A stretch of 64,000 nucleotides of DNA from Chitinophaga qingshengii (lineage in GTDB: Bacteria; Bacteroidota; Bacteroidia; Chitinophagales; Chitinophagaceae): NCBI RefSeq assembly GCF_014529935.1, contig NZ_JACVFC010000001.1:248001-312000 (forward strand), read 5' to 3'. Under the pieces are notes generated by a model. That model was not told the origin of the DNA. It ran no database searches and worked only from the letters and a program-made list of their open reading frames with translations. Numbering within the stretch: the first letter of the stretch is position 1; each line of letters starts with the position of its first letter. Position numbers and translations under genes: made by a program. Shown one piece after another: positions 16,953 through 25,683 of this stretch.

Positions 16953-17780
16953 ATGATAAAAAAAACGTCATACCTGCCGCCGTTGACGCTTCGTCCTTAT
17001 ATTGACCGTTTCTGGACCGGTGAAGGCACTACGGATACTTATCCGACCCTGGCTGCCGGCACCGGTGCAGAAATGATCTTTCAGCTACAGGCGCCTATGA
17101 CGCTCGTTTCAAAAGACCATAGCGTTCATACACCGCCCATGCAGGCGCTCTATTGTATCCGTCATCAGCATTACAAGGCGATGATGAACCAGTCGCACTT
17201 CTTCATTGCCGTACGGTTCAAAGCCGGCGCCATCCGGCATTTCCTTCCCGGGCAGGTGGAGGATATCACGGAGACTTTTGCCGATATTTGTTTGTTGTAT
17301 GGAGATGAAGGAAAAAGGTTGACAGAAAGGTTATCCAGCGGTAATAGTTTATCCTTACAATTGACGTGTATCGGAGATTTCCTGCTTGCGCAGCTACAGC
17401 GGCATTACCGTCCGCATGCGCTGGTAGATGAAGCGATCACACAATTATACTACAACCGTGAAATACCCGATCTGGTTTCCTTCAGCTCCAGCCTGGGTAG
17501 CAGTTACCGGCAGTTTGAGCGGCTCTTTGTGCATCATGTGGGCATCTCACCAAAATCCTTTCAACAAACAGCCCGGTTAAATAATACCCTGAAACATCTT
17601 TTATTCCACCAGATCAAAGATTATCTGCCGGTGGCATTCGATTACGGTTACTATGACCAATCCCATTTTATCCGGGCCTGCAGGCGATTTTTCGGCGATA
17701 AGCCCCGTGCCATCCTATCACCTGCAAGCCAGGACCAGCATTTCTATTTCAATGCATCCGGTTCAGCGGATAAAAAGTGA
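16953..17780 (+). CDS. AraC-type regulator with DUF6597-like N-terminus
   Basis: A 275-residue protein. The N-terminal domain starts 'SYLPPLTLRPYIDRFWTGEG', the pattern of the DUF6597 class of AraC proteins, with 'FFIAVRFKAGAIRHFLPG' in the middle. The C-terminal AraC domain has 'FERLFVHHVGISPKSFQQ' and the second helix-turn-helix near 'PVAFDYGYYDQSHFIRAC', ending 'GDKPRAILSP'. Its 3' end overlaps the 3' end of the convergent ABM gene by 37 nt. Regulators of this class often control nearby stress or small-enzyme genes. The target here is not known. Confidence 0.85.
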   Translation: MIKKTSYLPPLTLRPYIDRFWTGEGTTDTYPTLAAGTGAEMIFQLQAPMTLVSKDHSVHTPPMQALYCIRHQHYKAMMNQSHFFIAVRFKAGAIRHFLPGQVEDITETFADICLLYGDEGKRLTERLSSGNSLSLQLTCIGDFLLAQLQRHYRPHALVDEAITQLYYNREIPDLVSFSSSLGSSYRQFERLFVHHVGISPKSFQQTARLNNTLKHLLFHQIKDYLPVAFDYGYYDQSHFIRACRRFFGDKPRAILSPASQDQHFYFNASGSADKK

Positions 17781-18157
17781 ACTTCCGGGTCTTTGATTTT
17801 CCATGTGTCCATCTTTTTGATGAAATCCGCCAGGTAAGTCTGCCGGAAGTGGTGCTGTAAGCCCGCTTTATCGCGGTAGTGTTCTATCAGCATAAATACC
17901 CCGGCTTCCAATGGCTCCGCATACCAGGTATAGGAAATACAACCCGGCTCTTTCCTGGTAACGACGGCCAGTGCTTCCAATGCGTGATGGAAATCAGCCG
18001 TGGCGCTGGTTTTGATAAACAGTTTAGCGATAACAAATTTCTCCATGGTTTGATTCTTTTTGGCAGATGATTTTTGCGAAGGGATTGGACCGCTGAAAGC
18101 TGCTGTGGACAGTAATATCCAGACGAACAGCATTCCTAACATGTTGATACGATTCAT
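17744..18157 (-). CDS. Antibiotic biosynthesis monooxygenase (ABM) family protein, exported
   Basis: A 137-residue protein: an N-terminal hydrophobic signal ('MLGMLFVWILLSTAAFSGP') followed by a single ABM ferredoxin-like domain, 'FVIAKLFIKTSATADFHHAL', 'EPGCISYTWYAEP', 'FMLIEHYRDKAGLQHHF'. Family members such as YgiN are quinol monooxygenases or small heme/quinone-interacting dimers and are normally cytosolic, so the signal peptide is a notable addition. If translation started at the internal Met before 'EKFVIAKLF', the product would be the usual cytosolic about 100 residues. The gene is convergent with the preceding AraC gene and overlaps it by 37 nt. Confidence 0.8.
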   Translation of the reverse strand: MNRINMLGMLFVWILLSTAAFSGPIPSQKSSAKKNQTMEKFVIAKLFIKTSATADFHHALEALAVVTRKEPGCISYTWYAEPLEAGVFMLIEHYRDKAGLQHHFRQTYLADFIKKMDTWKIKDPEVHFLSAEPDALK

Positions 18158-18306
18158 CAGTAATTAGTGTTTTAAATGATGGGGCGAAACTAGGTGATGC
18201 AAAGAGAGGAAAATTGGATAAATCTGCCATGCTGTTATTATCTGATAAAATATTCCGCAAGTCTTATGGAATTTCATAACTCCTGCATCTCACAGAAAAC
18301 CATTGT

Positions 18307-19086
18307 ATGAAACCATGTCTTTTTCTTCTGCTCCTGATAACACCCGCCGTAACCACTTACGCGCAGCAGAAAGTCGCTGAGATACCACTGCCCCCGGGAT
18401 ATGAGCGCATTGCACAGGAACGGAATTCCTTTGGTGCATGGCTGCGGAACTGTACCCTTAAATCTGATAAAACAGTATATCTGTATAACGGCGCACCCAA
18501 AAAGAACCAGCAGGCGCAATATGCCGTACTCGATGTATCTGTAGGCAACAAGGACCTGCAACAATGTGCCGATGCGGTGATCCGTCTGCGTGCCGAATAC
18601 CTTTACAGCAAAGGCCAGGCGGAGGCTATCAGCTTCAAGGCTACCGACGGTACCTCCATGGATTTCAGCGGCTGGCAGAATGGCTACCGCTTTGTACTGC
18701 AACAGGGGAAGTTAGTGCGGAAAAGGACAGCAGCACCGGCACAAGGAAGACCGCTATTTGACAAGTACCTGGAAACTGTGTTTTCCTATGCCGGTACGGT
18801 TTCTCTTAGCCGGGAGCTGAAAGCCGTCCAAGCAACGAAAAACGTAAAGCCGGGAGATGTCTTTATACAGGGAGGCTCTCCGGGCCACGCAGTAATAGTG
18901 ATGGATGTGGCACAGAACCGCCAGGGCAAAAAAATATTCCTGCTGGCGCAAAGTTATATGCCGGCGCAGAACATCCACGTACTGAAAAACCCGGCGTCCA
19001 ATACGCCCTGGTATGATACGGATTTCGGCAGCAGGCTGTTTACACCGGAATGGGTGTTTAATGAAGGTTCTTTAAAACAATGGTAA
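18307..19086 (+). CDS. DUF4846 domain-containing exported protein
   Basis: A 259-residue protein with signal peptide 'MKPCLFLLLLITPAVTTYAQ' and the DUF4846 pattern: 'IPLPPGYERIAQERNSFGAWLRN' near the start, 'QYAVLDVSVGNKDLQQCADA', 'DFSGWQNGYRF', then 'VKPGDVFIQGGSPGHAVIVMDV' and 'LLAQSYMPAQNIHVLKNP'. The function of this family has not been established; the repeated Cys, His and Asp positions would fit an enzyme. It is convergent with the PQQ-type dehydrogenase gene, 12 nt away. The 18158-18306 stretch before it is a divergent spacer in which I saw no clear promoter. Confidence 0.85.
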   Translation: MKPCLFLLLLITPAVTTYAQQKVAEIPLPPGYERIAQERNSFGAWLRNCTLKSDKTVYLYNGAPKKNQQAQYAVLDVSVGNKDLQQCADAVIRLRAEYLYSKGQAEAISFKATDGTSMDFSGWQNGYRFVLQQGKLVRKRTAAPAQGRPLFDKYLETVFSYAGTVSLSRELKAVQATKNVKPGDVFIQGGSPGHAVIVMDVAQNRQGKKIFLLAQSYMPAQNIHVLKNPASNTPWYDTDFGSRLFTPEWVFNEGSLKQW

Positions 19087-19098
19087 TAAAACAGGTAC

Positions 19099-21255
19099 TT
19101 ATTTCACTCCTGGTAACGCAAATGCTACATAGGCATCACTCGACTTACCACCCCATTTCGATCCGCCACAGGCGATCACCACATATTGTTTCCCGTTCAC
19201 TTCATAGGTGCAGGGCGTAGCGAAGCCAGGTGCGGGCAAATCCAGTTCCAGCAGGGTTTTCCCGTTCCTTTTATTGAATGCCCTGAATTTACCATCTGCT
19301 GTAGCTGCGATAAATATCAGGTTACCGGCGGTCACAACAGGACCGCCATAATTCTCCATCCCTGTTGCCGGAATACCTTTTTTCTTCAATTCCTCAAACT
19401 CACCGAGGGGAACGGTCCATTTGTATTCGCCGGTGTTCAGGTCCACCGCGTTTAAAGTGCCCCAGGGCGGACTGATAGCCGGATACCCTTCTTTTGTCAG
19501 GAATTTATTGTACCCTGTAGAAGCATAAGATATCTTGCCGGAGGATGTTGCTGCCAGTTTGCCTTTAAAGGGCTTCTGCTGCCCGGATTTGATATTCAGG
19601 ATGAAAGTAGCCAGAGCATCCTTTTCTTCTTTGCTCAGCTGACTAAAACCAGGCATCATGCGTCTGCCGGAGGCGACCAGATCTGTAAACTGCTTATGGT
19701 TGTATTTTTTCTCTATCCCGATAATAGCGGGGTAATCGCCGCCGCCCAGTCTTTCAGGACCATGACAGGCCATACAATATTGATTGTACAGCAGCACACC
19801 GGCTTCCAGGTTGGTTTGCGCTTTCTGCGCAGCGGGCTTATTCTCCACCAGGTTTAATACCCAGGGCATCTCACTGGCATTGACATATAGTATCTGGGAT
19901 TCCGGATCAAAAGCGGGTCCACCCCACTCACCGCCACCATCATATCCCGGCAGGATAATGGTGCCTTCTTTGGTGGGCGGTGTATAGATACCTTCTGAGC
20001 GATAGGATTTGAATCTGCGTTTAATATCCTGGTAAGAAGAATCCCCTCCCAGGGTATTGAGGTCGTTTTCTGTCAGCTTCTGGCGGGCAAAGGGTTTGGG
20101 CAATGTCGGGAAGGGTTGCGTGGCCCATAGTTTTTCGCCCTCCACGGCGCCGGAGGTAATCATCGGCCTTTCTTCAATGGGGAATAACGCCTTCCCTGTA
20201 GTGCGTTCCAACAGGAAGATCATGCCTGTTTTAGTGGTTTGCGCTACGGCTTCCACGGGTTTGCCATCGCGTTGCACCGTTACCAAAACCGGCGGCGTAG
20301 GCAGGTCCATATCCCAAACATCGTGGTGGACTGTCTGGAAGTGCCATTTCAGCTTACCTGTCAGCGCGTCTATGGCGAGTATGCTGTTGCCGTATAATCC
20401 ATTGCCATGGCGATCCCCTCCATAAAAATCATTGGTCGGGTTGCCGGTGCCGGCAAATAAAATCCCGTTCTTTTCATCGAGACTAAAACCAGACCAGCTA
20501 TTGGTAGACCCCATGTGTTTGTAGGCCGTGGAATCTTCCCAGGTTTCATACCCCGGTTCACCCGGATATGGAATGGTATGAAATATCCATTTTTGTTTTC
20601 CTGTTTTTATGTCGAAAGCCCTCAGGTGCCCGGGCGTTTCTTCCCCTACATATCCGCCGGCAAAAAATAAATCTTTAAAAACGATCAGCGGAGAAGTGGG
20701 TGCTATAAATGCTTTTTCCTTGTCCATCCCCAACCCTATCCTCAGATCAATGCCGCCATCCGTGCCGAAATCCGGCACGAGTTTACCGGTGAGGGCGTTT
20801 ACTTCAAATACGATAGGACCCACGCTGTAGATAATTCGTTTATCTGTTCCATCTGTCCAGTAAGCCACGCCCCTGTTCATGTTCACGCTATTGCGGTGCC
20901 AGGTTTTGTTGGTGAGGGAGTCTGCCGGATCGAAGCTCCATAGGGGTTTACCGGTTCCCGCATGAATGGCGAAAAGTTTCAGTTTGGGAGAAACGGCATA
21001 CAGCATACTGTCTATTACGATGGGATTGCACTGCATGGGGCCAAACCGGGAGGTATCGTCCTGCTCTGAATGGTATACCCAGGCCACCTGTAACTGACTG
21101 ACGTTACTGGTGTCAATCTGATGCAGTGCTGAATATTTGATATTTCGTTTACTCCCCCCCGTTACCTCCCAGGTATTATTTTCCGTGGTGGTATCTTTAC
21201 AGCTCCAAAGTAACGCCGATAGTAATAGTAATGGCAGAAGAAACCTGTTTTTCAT
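19099..21255 (-). CDS. PQQ-dependent dehydrogenase with inserted cytochrome c domain
   Basis: A 718-residue lipoprotein ('SALLWSC', Cys19). It has the eight-bladed quinoprotein propeller of glucose/alcohol dehydrogenases, with repeated tryptophan-dock strands such as 'AIHAGTGKPLWSFDP', 'AFDIKTGKQKWIFHT', 'ALTGKLKWHFQTVHHDVWD' and 'AFNKRNGKTLLELDLPAPG'. A cytochrome c domain is inserted at about residues 485-560, with CMACH at 494-498 and a likely distal Met in 'MMPGFSQL'. It should oxidise a sugar or alcohol in the periplasm and pass electrons through its own heme. No PQQ synthesis genes are in the window. It is transcribed alone. Confidence 0.9.
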   Translation of the reverse strand: MKNRFLLPLLLLSALLWSCKDTTTENNTWEVTGGSKRNIKYSALHQIDTSNVSQLQVAWVYHSEQDDTSRFGPMQCNPIVIDSMLYAVSPKLKLFAIHAGTGKPLWSFDPADSLTNKTWHRNSVNMNRGVAYWTDGTDKRIIYSVGPIVFEVNALTGKLVPDFGTDGGIDLRIGLGMDKEKAFIAPTSPLIVFKDLFFAGGYVGEETPGHLRAFDIKTGKQKWIFHTIPYPGEPGYETWEDSTAYKHMGSTNSWSGFSLDEKNGILFAGTGNPTNDFYGGDRHGNGLYGNSILAIDALTGKLKWHFQTVHHDVWDMDLPTPPVLVTVQRDGKPVEAVAQTTKTGMIFLLERTTGKALFPIEERPMITSGAVEGEKLWATQPFPTLPKPFARQKLTENDLNTLGGDSSYQDIKRRFKSYRSEGIYTPPTKEGTIILPGYDGGGEWGGPAFDPESQILYVNASEMPWVLNLVENKPAAQKAQTNLEAGVLLYNQYCMACHGPERLGGGDYPAIIGIEKKYNHKQFTDLVASGRRMMPGFSQLSKEEKDALATFILNIKSGQQKPFKGKLAATSSGKISYASTGYNKFLTKEGYPAISPPWGTLNAVDLNTGEYKWTVPLGEFEELKKKGIPATGMENYGGPVVTAGNLIFIAATADGKFRAFNKRNGKTLLELDLPAPGFATPCTYEVNGKQYVVIACGGSKWGGKSSDAYVAFALPGVK

Positions 21256-21471
21256 GCAGTGAATATATCCTGAGTGTGAATGATATTTTTTTCCGGGAAT
21301 ACAAGCCGGACTTCAGCGGGGAGAAGCCGGGGGCACTAATCAACAATATTATGTAATATATCAAGGGCTTTCTAAAAGTAATAAAACTATCGTCTATTTC
21401 AAACAAAAATTTCCTCCGTTCACCAGCTCAATGAATATCGTTGAAAGGTATACAAGTTCCTTTCAGCCAGG

Positions 21472-22635
21472 TCAATCCTCTTCCTGTATACAGATATTCA
21501 TCTCTTTCAGATAACTACTGGGAGATAGCCGGGTAATCTTTTTAAAATTCCGGTTAAAACTCGTTTTAGAGTTAAACCCACATTCAAATGCGAGCGACAA
21601 CAAGGTATACCGCTGACTGACCGGCTGCAATAACAGCTGTTTAAAAGCTTCTACCCGAAGCACATTGATATAATCGTAAAAGCTTTTCCCTTCTTTTGAA
21701 TTAATTACCTGAGAAAGGATGGCAGGATGTATATCCAGTGTTTTGGCCAGATCCCCCAGCGTAAGCCCGGCATCTTTATAACATTGCCGTTCCTGCATCA
21801 GCGTTGTAAGTGAAGTATGAATCCTGTTGGCCTCAGTATCTGTGAGCCCACTTTTTTCATATTTCACTTTTTCCGGGGAGACAACAACCGTCTCCAACGC
21901 CGGCGCCGTCTCAACAGGCTGCACTACCGCAGGTAGATAGACTTCATGCGCTGGAGGTGGATTGGAGAAAATTCCCACCTGACGAATACCGAAGTAGCCG
22001 ATAAAAAAAATAAACAACGTTACCACCACATACAACGAGGATGCGGATGGTAAAAATATGACCACTATCCAGATAGCGCCCATTCCTCCAATGAGGTAGC
22101 GTAACCAGTTGAGCGTAATTTTATCGGTATTGGAAAACTGGAGCGCTACATTTAGCCGGTGCCGGTAAAGCAGCACCAGGGATAATATCACATATACCAG
22201 GCCTGAAACAATAATTCCCCTGACCATCCATTCAAACAATGGCGCATACGCCGACGGCGAAGCACCCAGTTTCTCCTGCACAGACATAGAGGGCAGCACC
22301 GGCGCCAGTATAATGGCGGACAGCAACGCCGGCAGGAAATGGAGTATATCATGCGATTCGCGGCGTTGCTGTCCGGTGAGAAATAAGATATACAGATATA
22401 AAAAAGGCCCGTGTAAAAATGGGAACGGCAGCTCCCAGCCAATCAGCACCGGCATATCGCTCATTCCATTAAATGCATACCAGCCGATCAGCAACTGGTG
22501 AATCACCGCAAAAAAGAACCAGGCAGTAAGTATTTTATCTGCCGTACTTTTCTGCCGTTTACTAATCAGGATGATAAACAGGAAAAGCGAAATAAAGACA
22601 CCACCCGTATATACAATGCGCCAGTCCAGTAACAT
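21472..22635 (-). CDS. Membrane-anchored AraC-type regulator
   Basis: A 387-residue protein. The first 220 residues are hydrophobic, with about seven membrane helices ('TGGVFISLFLFIILIS', 'ILTAWFFFAVIHQLLIGWYA', 'GPFLYLYILFL', 'LPALLSAIILAPVLP' and further on 'SLYVVVTLFIFFIGYFGI'). The last 110 residues form an AraC helix-turn-helix pair ('LTLGDLAKTLDIHPAILSQV' and 'LLSLAFECGFNSKTSFNRNF', ending 'LSPSSYLKEM'). Proteins of this layout occur in Bacteroidota and probably sense a membrane or periplasmic signal while bound to the inner membrane. It is last in a three-gene minus-strand run, 65 nt after an outer-membrane-type gene and an esterase gene. Confidence 0.88.
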   Translation of the reverse strand: MLLDWRIVYTGGVFISLFLFIILISKRQKSTADKILTAWFFFAVIHQLLIGWYAFNGMSDMPVLIGWELPFPFLHGPFLYLYILFLTGQQRRESHDILHFLPALLSAIILAPVLPSMSVQEKLGASPSAYAPLFEWMVRGIIVSGLVYVILSLVLLYRHRLNVALQFSNTDKITLNWLRYLIGGMGAIWIVVIFLPSASSLYVVVTLFIFFIGYFGIRQVGIFSNPPPAHEVYLPAVVQPVETAPALETVVVSPEKVKYEKSGLTDTEANRIHTSLTTLMQERQCYKDAGLTLGDLAKTLDIHPAILSQVINSKEGKSFYDYINVLRVEAFKQLLLQPVSQRYTLLSLAFECGFNSKTSFNRNFKKITRLSPSSYLKEMNICIQEED

Positions 22636-22700
22636 ATCAGTTTAATAAATCCCAAATATAGGGAGTTCCGGCTTGTATTGCGATGGCGCTACCTCACCGC

Positions 22701-23267
22701 TTACTTTTTTAACCGGATACCCAGCCCCATTTCTATACTGATTTGCTGGAAAGTACTGAGTGGGTAACCTTCCAAAGGATAGAAAGGAAGATAGACTCTC
22801 GTGTTAAATGTGTGGCGTTTTCTTCCCAGCGACCAGTCCACCAATAGCCCTGCATCCGGCATGGTGGTACTGCTTTGAGTCGTAACCTTTTCCAGTCCGG
22901 GATAGTTCAGCGTTTCCTTAAAAGCAACCTGCCGCACGCCACCCATGGCCAGCAAAGTAAGCCGGATAAACTTTTTAGGGCCGGTCATCGTATAGCCGAT
23001 ACCGAACTTCTGAGAAAACTGCCAGCTATAATTCGTTTCCACGTTGTAGGTGTTTTTTGCCACCACACTGGCCGCCATGGTATGGGAACCGAGCACCCAG
23101 TTTCCTTTTAACCTATATTCCACAGAAAGCGAGGTAAGCCCTTTCACCGGAAGGCCCCAGGGTAATACGCCGATGGCTGGTTTGAGCGTAAAACGGGAAA
23201 ACGAAGCGTCTTGTCCATATACGCTGACTGTCAGTAATACCAGGCAAATAAAAATACTGTTTCGCAT
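22701..23267 (-). CDS. Exported beta-barrel-like protein of unknown function
   Basis: A 188-residue protein with a signal peptide ending 'VSVYGQ'. The mature chain alternates polar and hydrophobic residues in strands ('LTSLSVEYRLKGNWVLGSHTM', 'FGIGYTM', 'FIRLTLLAMGGVRQVAF', 'HTFNTRVYLPF') and ends 'IEMGLGIRLKK', which fits a small outer-membrane beta-barrel. No named family was recognised. It lies 8 nt after the esterase gene and is probably in its operon. Confidence 0.6.
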   Translation of the reverse strand: MRNSIFICLVLLTVSVYGQDASFSRFTLKPAIGVLPWGLPVKGLTSLSVEYRLKGNWVLGSHTMAASVVAKNTYNVETNYSWQFSQKFGIGYTMTGPKKFIRLTLLAMGGVRQVAFKETLNYPGLEKVTTQSSTTMPDAGLLVDWSLGRKRHTFNTRVYLPFYPLEGYPLSTFQQISIEMGLGIRLKK

Positions 23268-23275
23268 AGGTTGGG

Positions 23276-24076
23276 TTAGTTGTTGTCAAAGAAAAAGGTG
23301 AGCGCCCGTTTAATGTTCGTTTTTTTTGAATCCAGGTGGCCTTTGCCGGGTGTTATATAATCCTGGAGAACATAGCCGGGATAGTGCAGCTGCAAGGTGC
23401 TGCGAAAACCGACAAAGGGCGGGCGCATTTTTTCTTCCAGCTCCCCCAGCCCCAGGAAAAAGAGGCCTTTCCCGTTTTTGTTTTGCTCCCGATAAACCAG
23501 TTCGTCCCGGAGTACAATGGCGTCATCATACCAAAAGGAAGGGCTTAGACACAGGTAATTACCAAATATGGCATTGTGATTGGTAAAGCTATGCCCTACC
23601 AGCAACCCTCCGGCAGAATGCCCCAATATGGCCCTGGCAGCACGGGATGGATCGGCGTGGAATTCCGACTCCATGCGGGGGATTAGTTCTGTCTCAATAA
23701 ACCGGATAAACTGGTCAGCCCCTCCGCTGCCGATGTTGGTGGGTGTTGGCGTATAGTCGTCCATCCGGTCATGCCCGTAACCGATGCCGACAACCAGAAT
23801 ACCAGCCTGCTGATGCCTTCTGGCCTGATTGGCTGCCTCTAAAGCAGTGAAGTCAAAATCCGGTTTTGCATCCAACACATAAAGTGTCCGGTATCGCCCT
23901 GAAGCGGTGTAATTTTCCGGCAGGGCTACTTTGATGTCATAATGGCCTCCGTTGACTGTTGAAGTAAGGGTAAATTCCTGTAGACGGCTTTTGTCAACTG
24001 TTTCTTTCCTGCAAGCTGAAAAAATCAGGGTCAGGGACAAACATCCGGCGAGGCGCCAGGTACTACACCATGTCAT
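23276..24076 (-). CDS. Esterase D/enterochelin-esterase-like alpha/beta hydrolase, lipoprotein
   Basis: A 266-residue alpha/beta hydrolase with a lipoprotein signal ('LTLIFSAC', Cys22). The nucleophile elbow is G-H-S-A-G-G with Ser154. The oxyanion/early strand 'RTLYVLDAKPDFDF' and the 'ILVVGIGYGHDR' region are typical of the putative esterase family (PF00756 type), and a likely catalytic His is in 'PGKGHLDSKK' near the end. It may act on esterified sugars or siderophore-like compounds outside the cytoplasm. It leads a run with a barrel protein and a membrane AraC regulator. Confidence 0.85.
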   Translation of the reverse strand: MTWCSTWRLAGCLSLTLIFSACRKETVDKSRLQEFTLTSTVNGGHYDIKVALPENYTASGRYRTLYVLDAKPDFDFTALEAANQARRHQQAGILVVGIGYGHDRMDDYTPTPTNIGSGGADQFIRFIETELIPRMESEFHADPSRAARAILGHSAGGLLVGHSFTNHNAIFGNYLCLSPSFWYDDAIVLRDELVYREQNKNGKGLFFLGLGELEEKMRPPFVGFRSTLQLHYPGYVLQDYITPGKGHLDSKKTNIKRALTFFFDNN

Positions 24077-24230
24077 CTATTCGTGATTTTAGGATAAAAG
24101 ATGCGGTCGTAGGCACGACCATTTCGTAGGGCAAAACTATCAAAGAGATGTCGGCCAAACGGGTCATCAGATAAGGTGGCACCTGTACTGGCAAAGATTT
24201 TCGGCTGAATGGGGCGGTATATACCTAAAA

Positions 24231-24253
24231 AAGCCCCCACCATGTGGAGGCTT
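24231..24253 (-). terminator. Terminator of the nuclease operon
   Basis: A 10-bp stem with one mismatch and a 3-nt loop (24231-24240 with 24244-24253). On the minus strand the stem is followed directly by a run of six T, 26 nt after the endonuclease stop codon. Confidence 0.75.
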
Positions 24254-24278
24254 CTCTTTTCTTTATATAGATAAGATA

Positions 24279-25640
24279 TCAGGGGTCTATCCTCGTCTCC
24301 AGGCTATCCTGTAAGGACGGGCGCAGGCTCGACAATAAATTATACCCGGTAGCGCTCTCGATGTCACGCACCGTAGTTTTATACTGTGTCCAGTCGGTAT
24401 TGATATCATTGCGGTTGGGGGTATTGATGGCAATTACCCGGGTATTGCCATTGATCCGGTTCAGGTCATTGCTGCCGTCGGGAATTACCACCACTACTTT
24501 CCAGATATTGGAAGGTACGGTCACGTGGCCGTTATCGATGGTGGTTGTTGTGCCACCCAGTGAACCGGAGCCGCCCTGGCCATAGGAACCGCAGATAACG
24601 TATACTTCGTTGCCGGCGTTGACCAGGCTGCGGGTATAGTTCTCCAGGTTAGCCCAGGTTTTCTGGTTGTTATTGGGCGCTTGCGGCATCATATTGGTCA
24701 TGAGGAACGTAGCTGAATTGGCCGTAGTCGTGGCAGTTCTGTCGGCCGACGGACAGTTATGTCCGCGATCGAAGCCGGAGCCGGTGTAGCTGCTGTTCTG
24801 TACCTGGTACCAGCCTGCAGGGAGATCGGTATCGGCGCGAAAGTCGTTGCTCCTGGAAGCGGTGCCCAGGTCTGACGACTGAATATGCCAGCTTACCCAG
24901 TTGGGGGTACCACGGCCACGGCTATAGGACAAAGTGTAGTAAGGTTTTACCATCAGGTAGTTGTTTTCTGAAGAGATGTCTGCCAGGGCGTTGCTGGGGT
25001 TTCCGAGCAGCAGGTTACTGTCATCGGTACCTGTACCGGGACCGGGGCCACCGCCACCGGAGCCGGCTGTAACAGAAATATCGTCGATATTGATCCGGTT
25101 GGTGCCGCCGGAAGTTTTGCGGATGGAGATACGCAGACTACTGGTAGCAGCGAAGGAGAAAGTAGCGGTTTGCAGGGTGCCGGAGGTGGTAATAGTGTTA
25201 CCCTGCTGCGTCCACGTACTGCCGTTGTCGCCCGAGGTCCAGAGTTGCCAGTTGCTGTTGCCGTCGGAACCGTAGGTACCGTGTTTAACGCTGACGGTTA
25301 CCGTACCGGTGGCGCCGTTGGTGCTGAAGTCGGTGGTAATACTACCGGTGTTTCTGATTCGAACGGATTTGGCACCGTTTTTCAGATCGCCCGCGAGGTT
25401 ACCGATCAGGGCATCGTCGAATGTCCAGGAGCCGCTGCTCAGCGTTACGCTGCCGATAGCGTAGGCGGTTTTAGTACCAGATTCAAAGTCTTCATTGAGG
25501 AGCACTACAGATTCTGTAGCGGCGATGCGGGGAGAATTATTGTCCTGGGGCCGGGGCTGGATATCCGCCTCTTTTTTACAGGCAGAGAATAACAGGCCCG
25601 CCAGGCAAATGACAAAGCAATGCCTGATGAATTGTGTCAT
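24279..25640 (-). CDS. DNA/RNA non-specific endonuclease (NUC1/NucA family), lipoprotein
   Basis: A 453-residue protein. The lipoprotein signal ends at Cys21 ('LAGLLFSAC') followed by 'KKEAD', an acidic stretch of the kind that can direct lipoproteins to the cell surface. Residues about 44-195 form a beta-sandwich carbohydrate-binding-like domain ('LLNEDFESGTKTAYAIG'), then a Gly-rich linker, then the nuclease (about 210-440). The nuclease shows the beta-beta-alpha-metal motif DRGH at 291-294 (His294 general base) and the metal-ligand Asn325 in 'PQAPNNNQKTW'. It should cut single- and double-stranded nucleic acid outside the cytoplasm, for nutrient scavenging or defence. It follows the inhibitor gene by 43 nt in one operon. 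Confidence 0.9.
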   Translation of the reverse strand: MTQFIRHCFVICLAGLLFSACKKEADIQPRPQDNNSPRIAATESVVLLNEDFESGTKTAYAIGSVTLSSGSWTFDDALIGNLAGDLKNGAKSVRIRNTGSITTDFSTNGATGTVTVSVKHGTYGSDGNSNWQLWTSGDNGSTWTQQGNTITTSGTLQTATFSFAATSSLRISIRKTSGGTNRINIDDISVTAGSGGGGPGPGTGTDDSNLLLGNPSNALADISSENNYLMVKPYYTLSYSRGRGTPNWVSWHIQSSDLGTASRSNDFRADTDLPAGWYQVQNSSYTGSGFDRGHNCPSADRTATTTANSATFLMTNMMPQAPNNNQKTWANLENYTRSLVNAGNEVYVICGSYGQGGSGSLGGTTTTIDNGHVTVPSNIWKVVVVIPDGSNDLNRINGNTRVIAINTPNRNDINTDWTQYKTTVRDIESATGYNLLSSLRPSLQDSLETRIDP

Positions 25641-25683
25641 AATTCACGTTTTTTAAGGGTTTCTGTAATATGTGGATTTGAGT

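Noticed and set aside
21346..21359. AT-rich palindrome ATATTA-TG-TAATAT upstream of the PQQ dehydrogenase gene
   Set aside because: It is short, AT-only apart from one base and expected by chance in AT-rich spacers; no promoter element is placed with it.
24279..25640. Idea that the endonuclease is a VgrG-delivered effector
   Set aside because: It has its own lipoprotein signal, lies on the opposite strand and lacks a PAAR or MIX-type marker, so export by the general secretion route is the better reading.
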